Both the position numbers and the translations under genes were made by a program. DNA of 32,817 bases, taken from Candidatus Neomarinimicrobiota bacterium. Lineage in GTDB: Bacteria; Fidelibacterota; UBA8477; JABMPR01. The notes beneath the pieces are model-generated. The model was not told the DNA's origin and searched no databases. It was given only the letters and a program-made list of their open reading frames with translations. This document shows positions 25,807 to 32,817 of this stretch, one piece after another. The stretch's first letter is position 1. The number at the start of each line of letters is the position of its first letter. The stretch is from the NCBI GenBank assembly GCA_016784545.1, contig JADHUM010000054.1:1-32817 (forward strand), written 5' to 3'.

Positions 25807-26880
25807 TTACACCTCATCAAAGAACCAATCACTTAGGGATTGAATTTTCTGCTCGTAGGAATTCGGGTACATAAACCACGTTGCCGCAGAGATAGAACTC
25901 AGGAGTGAGTTGCCATCCTGTGGCGTAAAACAAAATCCTACCAACTCTTTTCCGCCATCGATAAGCTGAAGGCTTGGCGATGATATAACTGTCTGGTTTA
26001 ATATTCGACCATAATGACCATGATCTCGGCCAAATGAGAAAACTTGGCTAGAGAGCCTTTTCTCAGTTATTGCCACCAGGGGGTTTTTTTCAAATATTTC
26101 CATCACCTGGGTCATGGTCATCGCCTCTTTCATCTTAATATTGAAATGGACGATATGCATGTATTGTGTATTCAACTTCATGGCTGATGAAAAAATATTC
26201 ACATCATAACCCAAGGTTTTAAACAGATTAGCTGCATCCTTAGCATGATGTGTACCGTAGCGTTCTGAGCTATGGTGACCAACTTCGGGTGCTGGGATAA
26301 AATCATTGGCCTGACTTAAGTCATTGGCTCTACGAATCATCACGAACCGACCATCCAAAAGATTCTCAGGATCACCATTATGCATGCCAATGGTCTTCAC
26401 CAGTGATGAAAGATTGTGGGTATTACAGGAAACGACCTGCAAAAAGCGATCTTCTCCATGAATCAGGGCTTCGTCATTGATTCCGCGAGCATAGGGTTTT
26501 CCAAAACCAGTTTCACTTCCCTGAGCGATAAATCCCAGCGTATTATGATCAAAATTATGATAATATTTAACTTTGTTTTTATGACCCACACCCTTTGGGG
26601 TGCAATCTATGACAACAGCTGCTCTGTCGATGGCTTCAACGGTAGAAAATGCAGGAGACAATCCAATGTCCTGAAAGCCTTCAAATGCTTCTTGATCCGT
26701 TACCAGACGAGCCCCTCGTTTGAGCAGTCTAAGAACCTTGGCATGTTCACTTTTCAGGGGTGTGCGTTTGTGAAAGGTTATTTCATCAATACCGAGGCTG
26801 GCTTTGTAGTCGGATAACAATCCAATTAGTGGCTCACCGATTGTGCCCGTACCTACAACGTGAACAATTTTTTTTGACAT
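25807..26880 (-). CDS. gap2: Type II (archaeal-type) glyceraldehyde-3-phosphate dehydrogenase
   Basis: A 357-aa protein with an N-terminal Rossmann motif (VVGTGTIGEPL), the archaeal GAPDH-type block VVIDCTPKGVGHKNKVKYY (about 89-107) and the catalytic cysteine C152 in VVSCNTHNLSSL. Classical bacterial GapA has SNASCTTNCLAP instead and would be clearly different. Type II enzymes usually accept NAD and NADP and convert glyceraldehyde-3-phosphate to 1,3-bisphosphoglycerate; the cofactor cannot be read here. It is the last gene of the ccm operon, 12 nt after ccmD. Symbol is tentative. Confidence 0.85.
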   Translation of the reverse strand: MSKKIVHVVGTGTIGEPLIGLLSDYKASLGIDEITFHKRTPLKSEHAKVLRLLKRGARLVTDQEAFEGFQDIGLSPAFSTVEAIDRAAVVIDCTPKGVGHKNKVKYYHNFDHNTLGFIAQGSETGFGKPYARGINDEALIHGEDRFLQVVSCNTHNLSSLVKTIGMHNGDPENLLDGRFVMIRRANDLSQANDFIPAPEVGHHSSERYGTHHAKDAANLFKTLGYDVNIFSSAMKLNTQYMHIVHFNIKMKEAMTMTQVMEIFEKNPLVAITEKRLSSQVFSFGRDHGHYGRILNQTVISSPSLQLIDGGKELVGFCFTPQDGNSLLSSISAATWFMYPNSYEQKIQSLSDWFFDEV

Positions 26881-26892
26881 TTGGAAAAATCC

Positions 26893-27036
26893 CTATTTCT
26901 TTTGGTCGATAAGCTCTTTTAGGAGTGTCATTTCCTGATTTAGGAGATCCACTTTTTTATTCATATACCATATAAATCCAAAAATTCCCAGCCAGATGAA
27001 GCCGTAGGCTAGAAATAAATATACAAAAGCGTCCAT
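26893..27036 (-). CDS. ccmD: CcmD-like haem exporter small subunit
   Basis: A 47-aa ORF (MDAFVYLFLAYGFIWLGIF, then a short charged helix with NKKVDLLNQEMTLLKEL). One membrane helix followed by a cytoplasmic coil is the CcmD plan. GGAG lies nine bases before the ATG, and the ATG directly follows the TAA of ccmC. In E. coli CcmD helps release holo-CcmE from CcmABC. The call rests mainly on position, size and topology, since CcmD sequences are poorly conserved. Confidence 0.8.
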   Translation of the reverse strand: MDAFVYLFLAYGFIWLGIFGFIWYMNKKVDLLNQEMTLLKELIDQKK

Positions 27037-27729
27037 TTATAAAATCTCCATTTCTTTAAACTGCTTATTTAGGGTGTCCTCAAGACTCAACAACTGATAG
27101 CGTTTGCGAATCAAATACACATACAGAAGCGTAAATGTTGCCAGTGAAAACATAAATGTAAAAAACATTGGAGCTGCTAAACTACCTTCGCTACTGGCCA
27201 TAACTGCCTTGGGATGTTGCGTCTCCCACCAGCGAATTGAATAATAGACAATGGGAACATCAATAAAGCCAATAATGCCCACCACAGCGGAGAGGTTAGC
27301 TCGTTTACTCCCGTCCGGCAGATAGCGGCGCAACATGAGATAAGCGACATAGATGAGCCATAATATCAACGATGAAGTCAAACGTACATCCCAGGTCCAC
27401 CAGATTCCCCAAACCGGTTTTGCCCAGATAGGACCAGTAATCAAAACCAGTGTGATGAAGAGAACTCCAATTTCCGCAGATGCCACTGAGATTAACTCGT
27501 ATTTGCGGTCCCGGGTCGCCAGGTAGGCAACACTGCCACCGAAGACCACAAAGAAGGCTAGAAAGCCGAGCCAGGCGCTGGGAACATGAAAATAGAATAT
27601 GCGCTGGGCGATCTGTTCAGCCGGATTAGAGGCCTTTATTTGAGGCACCCATTGAAAAATTAAATAGATACTCATAAGGAACGCAATGAATAGTATCACG
27701 AGTAGTACTTTATCAATTTTGGATCTCAT
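27037..27729 (-). CDS. ccmC: Cytochrome c biogenesis protein CcmC
   Basis: A 230-aa inner-membrane protein with six likely helices. The tryptophan-rich WWD motif is clear at about 103-113 (WGIWWTWDVRLTSS), with histidines before (YFHVPSAW, about 47-54) and after it (about residue 173) as expected for haem binding. CcmC places haem on CcmE. It lies 36 nt after ccmB and directly before ccmD. Confidence 0.96.
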   Translation of the reverse strand: MRSKIDKVLLVILFIAFLMSIYLIFQWVPQIKASNPAEQIAQRIFYFHVPSAWLGFLAFFVVFGGSVAYLATRDRKYELISVASAEIGVLFITLVLITGPIWAKPVWGIWWTWDVRLTSSLILWLIYVAYLMLRRYLPDGSKRANLSAVVGIIGFIDVPIVYYSIRWWETQHPKAVMASSEGSLAAPMFFTFMFSLATFTLLYVYLIRKRYQLLSLEDTLNKQFKEMEIL

Positions 27730-27765
27730 GAATTGCCTTTAATATTTTGATTTGTTTGGTTCATT

Positions 27766-28437
27766 CTAATCTTCTAAAATGAAATCAAAGAGCATATAGG
27801 AGAGCGTGAAGAAGATAACATCAAATGCTCCAACCCTTAAAAGAAGTGGATAAAAAGCCTCTGTAACTTCACCGCTCAACACCATACCGCTCAATGAAAC
27901 GGACCAGATGATAATTGGTGAAACCAGGGGCCATAATAAGAGGGATAACAGAATCTGCTGATTCCTCGTATGGACAGCAACTGCAGACAGTATGGTTCCC
28001 AGGCTTGTAAATCCTATGGTTCCAGCAAGAATGACTGGAATAAGCATGAACATACCCACAGAAAGCTGAAGATCATAAAAGATGATAAATATGGGGAAGA
28101 TTAAGGCCTCAAACATGAGCATGATGATGGTAACGCTTAAAAATTTTCCCACATAAATCTGCCCGCCATCAACAGGCATCAAGGCCATTGCTCGAAGATT
28201 CCCATTCTCTTTTTCCAGAGAAAAGGATTGATTGAGACCAAACATACCTGAGAAAACAAATGCCACCCAGAGTAGTCCTGGAGCTATCTCAAGCATAACC
28301 AACCTGGATACTTCAAATGTGAAATTGAAAATGACGAATATGAGCAGGGAGAATATCCACATGGCCAGAATACTCTCTTTGGATCTGAACTCCATGCGGA
28401 GATCTTTTTTTACAATTGAGATGGCTGTCTGCATCAT
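27766..28437 (-). CDS. ccmB: Haem exporter permease CcmB
   Basis: A 223-aa permease with about six helices; the N-terminal KKDLRMEFRSKESI and the LEKENGNLRAMALMPVDGGQIYVGKF block are typical of CcmB. It forms the CcmABCD complex with its neighbours. Its start overlaps the ccmA stop (ATGA); a second ATG follows at once and could serve equally. Confidence 0.95.
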   Translation of the reverse strand: MMQTAISIVKKDLRMEFRSKESILAMWIFSLLIFVIFNFTFEVSRLVMLEIAPGLLWVAFVFSGMFGLNQSFSLEKENGNLRAMALMPVDGGQIYVGKFLSVTIIMLMFEALIFPIFIIFYDLQLSVGMFMLIPVILAGTIGFTSLGTILSAVAVHTRNQQILLSLLLWPLVSPIIIWSVSLSGMVLSGEVTEAFYPLLLRVGAFDVIFFTLSYMLFDFILED

Positions 28438-29150
28438 AACGCTATCCCTCCAGCTTCTGCACTGAAGAAATTTGCTCGAATAGCATCTGGATTTGTATCA
28501 GACATCAACCCATCTTTTACAATCTTATGCTTTGAAATAACGAGGTATCGATGGGAGAGTTCTGCAGCTGTATGCAGATCATGCGTTGTGAGTACAATGG
28601 TTCTACCCATTTCCTTCTGCTTTTTAAGCAAGGCGATCAGCATTCCAATTGCGTGCTGGTCCAGACCGGTAAACGGCTCATCCAGAAGCAGTAAGGAAGG
28701 CTCGTGCAGCAATGCCCTGGCAATAGTAAGACGTTGAGTCATACCCCTACTGTAAGTCGCCACGAGATCAAAACGACGATGAGTAAGCTCAACATCATTC
28801 AGCACTTCTTCAATTCGACCCTTTGAATCAGGAACATTGTAAATACGACTATAGTATTCAAGATTTTCAAGAGCAGTCAGATTGCCATACAGGAACATCT
28901 CGTGGGAGATAACGGCCAGCTTGGCCTTATTTTCACGGTCGCTTGGATTCGTTCCAAAAAGTTTTACTTCACCTTCACTAGGTCTGGATACACCGCTAAG
29001 AATATTTAGGAGTGTGGTCTTGCCAGCACCATTACGACCCAGGATACTGACAAACTCTCCTGATTGGACAGAGAATGACACACCACGGAGTGCAATAATC
29101 CGTCCAAAATCTTTGGATACACCTAAAACTTCAAGAGCAGGTACGCTCAA
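28434..29150 (-). CDS. ccmA: Haem exporter ATPase CcmA
   Basis: ABC ATPase of about 238 aa with Walker A GRNGAGKTTLLN, signature YSRGMTQRL (a CcmA-like variant of LSGGQ) and Walker B LLLLDEPFTGLD. I choose the TTG at 29150 as start: it comes one base after the stop of the upstream gene, has AGGA at a good distance and leads straight into PALEVLGVSKDFGR. The frame is open for 84 bp more, but there it would overlap the upstream gene. ATP hydrolysis by CcmA drives release of haem-loaded CcmE. Confidence 0.93.
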   Translation of the reverse strand: MSVPALEVLGVSKDFGRIIALRGVSFSVQSGEFVSILGRNGAGKTTLLNILSGVSRPSEGEVKLFGTNPSDRENKAKLAVISHEMFLYGNLTALENLEYYSRIYNVPDSKGRIEEVLNDVELTHRRFDLVATYSRGMTQRLTIARALLHEPSLLLLDEPFTGLDQHAIGMLIALLKKQKEMGRTIVLTTHDLHTAAELSHRYLVISKHKIVKDGLMSDTNPDAIRANFFSAEAGGIAL

Positions 29151-29151
29151 A

Positions 29152-30315
29152 TTACTTGATCCTATCCAGTGTTTTGTAGACTGAGACAAGACGATAGAGA
29201 AGCTTTTCCCTTTCATCTGCATCTGAGGATGCATCGCCTAATTTGGCAAATTGTTTTAAAAGATCAGACTTTTGCTTTTTCAACATTACAATAGATTCCT
29301 GCTTCAAGTCCTCACTCTGTTGAGTCACCGAAACAAACAAAGATACGAGGAGTGCCATTACCAGGACACCTGCCAGGGCTAACTCAATACTGGAATCCAT
29401 GCGATTTTCAATGACAATTTTTCCAGAATTTTGTTGTTCTGAATGGTCATGGTCATCTGCACCAGTCTCTGACATCCCTTTGCCTGAAACTTGAAATTCC
29501 AACATGGTTCCAGCCTTGACACCCTCAATAGCATAGATTGCCAGGCCATTTTCGTTGTCTGTGCCTTCACGTGAGAGACCCGGTGCAGAAATGGTGAGGT
29601 CAAGCGGCATGGTATAGACATGAAAATGGTCAATATCATATCCTACTAACTCGGATAGAGAGGTTCCATTCGGATCATATGGTGTATAATAAGCCATATC
29701 AATCTCAGATAAGCCCGGTTTGATGGGGTTTGGCAACACCTGACCAGCATCCGTATCTATTGGAGCGGTCCGCACAGGCATGGTGCCACTTTTAAAGGTT
29801 AAATTTTCTAGCTCTGTAATATTATTTGGCAGATGTACCTTTGCCAGACCAGGAGTGGCAGAAAAAGTTACAGGTGGTGAAGACAGGTTCTCAAGCACAA
29901 TACGCTTCTGGATGTAAAGTTTATCCTCAAATCCATAAATTACAAAAAATGGTACTGATGCATTCACATTCCTGAGCGTTTCACTTGATTCATAAACCGT
30001 CAAAGAAGTTTCCCAGGCAGTTACACCAGGTGTGGGAACAAACATCACCGAATAGTTAACCCCACCCAGGGTTGCACGGACAAGATATTGACTCTGAGCA
30101 CCAGCATTTATGTCACTAAATGTTGTTGATTTGATGACATTTGAAGCCGAAGCCACTTCAGCCATGCCAGCAGCGAGATCAATGAGGACAACACGATCGG
30201 CATTGCCAGATTCATTTTTTGTGCCATTTATAATATTAACACGGAGATCACCAGCGAAGCTTAATCCAAAAAGAAGCTGCAGGATCAGGAATTGATGAGC
30301 AAATTTTGAAATCAT
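29152..30315 (-). CDS. Unknown exported membrane protein of the ccm operon
   Basis: About 387 aa from ATG 30315, which overlaps the upstream stop (ATGA) and follows GGGGAGGGG. It has a signal peptide (to about residue 21), a long beta-rich periplasmic part (about 22-300) with histidines near its end (GADDHDHSEQ), one membrane helix (about 313-333, ELALAGVLVMALLVSLFVSV), and a cytoplasmic helical tail (KKQKSDLLKQFAKLGD ... REKLLYRLVSVYKTLDRIK). The tail resembles the short coil found in CcmI-like proteins. I do not recognise the periplasmic domain; similar beta-sandwich proteins are often labelled carboxypeptidase-regulatory-like. Position between the CcmI-like gene and ccmA suggests a role in cytochrome c maturation, which is inference. 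Confidence 0.75.
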   Translation of the reverse strand: MISKFAHQFLILQLLFGLSFAGDLRVNIINGTKNESGNADRVVLIDLAAGMAEVASASNVIKSTTFSDINAGAQSQYLVRATLGGVNYSVMFVPTPGVTAWETSLTVYESSETLRNVNASVPFFVIYGFEDKLYIQKRIVLENLSSPPVTFSATPGLAKVHLPNNITELENLTFKSGTMPVRTAPIDTDAGQVLPNPIKPGLSEIDMAYYTPYDPNGTSLSELVGYDIDHFHVYTMPLDLTISAPGLSREGTDNENGLAIYAIEGVKAGTMLEFQVSGKGMSETGADDHDHSEQQNSGKIVIENRMDSSIELALAGVLVMALLVSLFVSVTQQSEDLKQESIVMLKKQKSDLLKQFAKLGDASSDADEREKLLYRLVSVYKTLDRIK

Positions 30316-30743
30316 GACAACCCCTCCCCGCATTTCATACAAAATTTAGCTTCAGCAAGATTCTCTGCTCCACACGCTGTGCAAAAAACTGCAGCGCTGC
30401 TTTTGGGCTTGTGCTTATTTTTCTTCTTCTTTTTTCCTAGATGTTCAATGTCCTTCTGAATTCGGTCCATGAGCGCAGTGGATTTCTGGCCTTCCAGCTT
30501 CTCAATAACCCGACCTGCTTCACTAAGAAATGAAGTACGAATATTTTTGAAATCTTTTTCACTCAGGCGTCCCATGGCAAAATCAAATTCCAGATCAGCA
30601 ATATTGCCATAAACCCGCTGCTTTCTATCTGCGAGTTCTTCCACTTCCATATGAAGTGATACCCAGGTGCTATCTTTTTTGAATAGGGGCATGACAATCC
30701 AGACCAGAAAGGCTAGCCCTGTGAGGTATGCTAAATAACTCAT
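30312..30743 (-). CDS. CcmI-like membrane protein with C-terminal zinc ribbon
   Basis: A 143-aa protein: one N-terminal helix (about 3-18), a cytoplasmic coiled region with NIADLEFDFAMGRLSEKDF, which matches the helical repeat found after the membrane helix in CcmI-type proteins, a Lys-rich linker, and a zinc ribbon with two CxxC pairs (CTACG, CMKCG) at the end. The ATG shares a base with the ccmF stop (TAATG); the longer open frame upstream is only ccmF shadow. The zinc ribbon is unlike classical CcmI, so function is open. Confidence 0.8.
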   Translation of the reverse strand: MSYLAYLTGLAFLVWIVMPLFKKDSTWVSLHMEVEELADRKQRVYGNIADLEFDFAMGRLSEKDFKNIRTSFLSEAGRVIEKLEGQKSTALMDRIQKDIEHLGKKKKKNKHKPKSSAAVFCTACGAENLAEAKFCMKCGEGLS

Positions 30744-32725
30744 TATTCGACTCCCCCCTTGGACTCGCGCAGATTGGGCAACAGGGCAAACAGGGTCCCA
30801 AGCGCCATGATAAACGACCCAATCCAAACCATGGTTACAAACGGATTTCGATAAACCTGGACGATGACTTTTGTACCATCATTGCTCATACCAGAGAGCA
30901 CGGCGTAAATATCTTCACGGAGTGTTGAATAGATGTCGACTTCGGTTGAGGGTTGTTCAGAAGCAAAATAGAATCGTTTCTCTGGCGTGATCACATCGAC
31001 AAGCCGATCATTTCTGTACATTTCAAGCTCAAGAGTTTGCGATGAGTAGTTTTCAGTCTGAGCTTCGGTTATTTTGATGGCATTAAAGGTGTAGGGACCC
31101 AATTGGAAGGAATCTCCCTCACCCACTTCAGCACGTGTCTCAGAATTAAAAGCATTTCCAGTAAAGCCTATGAACATGATAACCATGGCAGCATGGATCA
31201 AATATCCACCATATCTACGGGTATTTTTTCGAGAGAGCATATACATGGCAACCAGAAAATTCTCGCCGGAATTCTTTTTGCGGATGTTAGCACCTTTCAC
31301 AAATTCTACAACAATGGTCCACATGACAAAAAAGGAAATGGCGAATGAGCCCAGAGCCCACCCGTCACGTATACCAAATGCAAGCAGCACAACAACTAAG
31401 ATCGCACTCCCCAGTATAGGCCACCCAAAGCTGCGCTTCAGGGTTTCAACAGATGTATGTCGCCAGGCTAATAATGGTCCTGCCCCAGTCAGAAGTAAAA
31501 GAGCCAACCCAATGGGAATCATGATATTATTGAACCAGGGAGGTCCTACTGTAATCTGATCTCCAGTAAACAGCTCACTAATGACAGGGAACATGGTTCC
31601 CCACAACACAGCGATTGTGGCGAGAAGGAACAACAAATTGTTAAATAAGAATCCACTCTCTCGTGAAACAAGCGATTCCATCTCTTCATCAGGTTTTAGA
31701 TCCTTGCGACGATACAATAGTAGCGCGACGCTGAAAATAATTCCCATGCTCAAAAAGATTGCGAAGGCTGGTCCTAGACCAGAATTAGCAAAGGCATGAA
31801 CCGAGCTCACAATACCGCTGCGAGTCAGGAAAGTCCCAAATATTGAGAGTAAATACGTGGCAATCACAAGCGCCATGTTCCAGATTTTTAACATCCCCTT
31901 GCGCTCTTGTATCATAACAGAATGCAAGTAAGCTGTTGATGTCAACCACGGCAACAGTGAAGCATTCTCAACTGGATCCCAGGCCCAGTAGCCACCCCAA
32001 CCGAGTTCCACATATGCCCATTTTCCGCCTAACACGATTCCTACTGCCAGAAAGCCCCAGGTAGTTAGTGCCCAACGTCTGGTTGTGTGAATCCAGCCTG
32101 CGCCAAGCTTACCCGTAATCAGCGCTGCAATTGCGAAAGCAAATGGTACCACCGATCCCACATAACCAATAAACAGAATAGGAGGATGAATAATCATTGC
32201 CGGGTGCTGAAGTAATGGATTCAATCCACGTCCATCACGGGCTGTGAATTCCTGCAGTGTGTTCCCAAATTCCTGATAAAGTGTCTGGAATGGATTGGAA
32301 ATAAAAACACTCAAAATTGAAAAGAAAACCATAGTCGTTGCCATGACAAATAGTACGTACGGCATAAGATCATTGTTTTTGTGACGATGTTGGTAGGCAA
32401 CAATCGCACTGAATATGGTCACAATCCAGGTCCAGAGCAAAAGGGAGCCATTATGACCGGCCCACAAGGCGACAATTTTGTAAAACAAGGGTAAGGCAAA
32501 ATTGGTATTACTGGCGACATACTCAATTGAGAAGTCACTGGTAACCAATAAATATTCAAGAGCAAGGACTGCAAGTGTTGTCACGCCAAAGGCAGCGTAT
32601 GCACCTCTCCTGGCAGCCTCTAAAAGCCCTCTTCGTTTGGTCACCCCTGCCGCTAATGCGGTGAGTGCGGTAAATACACTTACCGGGAACAGAAAAAATA
32701 AAAGGATATTTCCTAAATCAGCCAT
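30743..32725 (-). CDS. ccmF: Cytochrome c haem lyase subunit CcmF
   Basis: A 660-aa polytopic protein. The WWD-type motif GWGGYWAWDPVENASLLPW lies at about 240-258, and the N-terminal half shows the family block HNGSLLLWTW. The C-terminal part includes a periplasmic domain and a last helix (MVWIGSFIMALGTLFALLP), as in CcmF. CcmF with CcmH/CcmI joins haem to the CxxCH of apocytochrome. The ATG at 32725 has AGGA about ten bases upstream and lies 25 nt after ccmE. CcmG and CcmH are not in view. Confidence 0.97.
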   Translation of the reverse strand: MADLGNILLFFLFPVSVFTALTALAAGVTKRRGLLEAARRGAYAAFGVTTLAVLALEYLLVTSDFSIEYVASNTNFALPLFYKIVALWAGHNGSLLLWTWIVTIFSAIVAYQHRHKNNDLMPYVLFVMATTMVFFSILSVFISNPFQTLYQEFGNTLQEFTARDGRGLNPLLQHPAMIIHPPILFIGYVGSVVPFAFAIAALITGKLGAGWIHTTRRWALTTWGFLAVGIVLGGKWAYVELGWGGYWAWDPVENASLLPWLTSTAYLHSVMIQERKGMLKIWNMALVIATYLLSIFGTFLTRSGIVSSVHAFANSGLGPAFAIFLSMGIIFSVALLLYRRKDLKPDEEMESLVSRESGFLFNNLLFLLATIAVLWGTMFPVISELFTGDQITVGPPWFNNIMIPIGLALLLLTGAGPLLAWRHTSVETLKRSFGWPILGSAILVVVLLAFGIRDGWALGSFAISFFVMWTIVVEFVKGANIRKKNSGENFLVAMYMLSRKNTRRYGGYLIHAAMVIMFIGFTGNAFNSETRAEVGEGDSFQLGPYTFNAIKITEAQTENYSSQTLELEMYRNDRLVDVITPEKRFYFASEQPSTEVDIYSTLREDIYAVLSGMSNDGTKVIVQVYRNPFVTMVWIGSFIMALGTLFALLPNLRESKGGVE

Positions 32726-32750
32726 TTAACTAAATCCTAACTATATGGTT

Positions 32751-32817
32751 TTAAATCTCAGGGGAAGAATAATCGGCTTCATACTTTGAAGCACATTTAG
32801 CTTGTATACGTTCTGCA
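32751..32817 (-). CDS. ccmE: CcmE haem chaperone, C-terminal end only
   Basis: The last 21 codons before TAA at 32751-32753 read AERIQAKCASKYEADYSSPEI, which fits the C-terminal tail of CcmE (typically ...AKCPSKY/AKHDENY...). The frame runs off the window edge. Position just ahead of ccmF agrees with the usual ccmE-ccmF order. Most of the protein, including the haem-binding histidine, is outside. Confidence 0.7.
   Translation of the reverse strand, partial: AERIQAKCASKYEADYSSPEI

Noticed and set aside
29151-29234. 28-codon N-terminal extension of CcmA
   Set aside because: It overlaps the upstream gene; TTG at 29150 with AGGA gives a normal CcmA length.

Overview
The window looks like a chromosome segment from a Gram-negative bacterium of the FCB superphylum. 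The evidence is a PorU-like gingipain-fold sortase with a C-terminal sorting domain, a PorV/PorQ-type outer-membrane barrel, Lol lipoprotein export, System I cytochrome c maturation, a ClpC with a UVR motif, and a moderate-to-low GC content. Gene content and a type II (archaeal-type) GAPDH make me think of Marinimicrobia/SAR406 or a neighbour, but this is inference; no rRNA is present to test it. Except for cutA, every gene lies on the minus strand.

Layout from left to right. Positions 1-131 hold the 5' end of a group II intron that runs off the left edge and sits just after the terminator of a tRNA operon (Gln, Glu, Arg in order of transcription, 633 to 168). cutA (796-1128, +) converges on leuS (3659-1215), which follows a tRNA-Pro gene and its terminator. 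Next comes an operon clpC - family 2 glycosyltransferase - COG2426 membrane protein (7640-4001). The centre is a long, tightly packed gene string, read from right to left: tilS, hpt, ftsH, folP, cdaA, porU-like, porV-like, SLBB protein, prfB (with a programmed +1 frameshift), lysS, and two LolC/E-type permeases with lolD (25746-7731). The right end is a cytochrome c maturation operon: ccmE (3' end only), ccmF, a CcmI-like zinc-ribbon protein, an unknown periplasmic/membrane protein, ccmA, ccmB, ccmC, ccmD (47 aa), and last an archaeal-type GAPDH (32817-25807).

The central string joins housekeeping translation factors (tilS, prfB, lysS), nucleotide and folate enzymes, membrane proteolysis, c-di-AMP synthesis and two envelope export routes (type IX sorting and Lol). 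Many junctions are ATGA or TAATG overlaps, so translational coupling is likely.

The most unusual signal is at the two tRNA loci. Both tRNA-Arg and tRNA-Pro carry, just upstream, an insertion of about 106-117 bp flanked by a direct repeat of 12-14 bp made of the tRNA's own 5' end. Both insertions share a hairpin with the same outer helix and a symmetric GNA/GNA internal loop but different inner stems. This looks like one family of small mobile elements that targets tRNA 5' ends and restores the gene. Other points are a CdaA whose RHR motif reads RHL, an FtsH with a long Arg/Asp-rich N-terminal extension, the unknown protein of the ccm operon, and terminator hairpins that touch the start codons of tilS and leuS.
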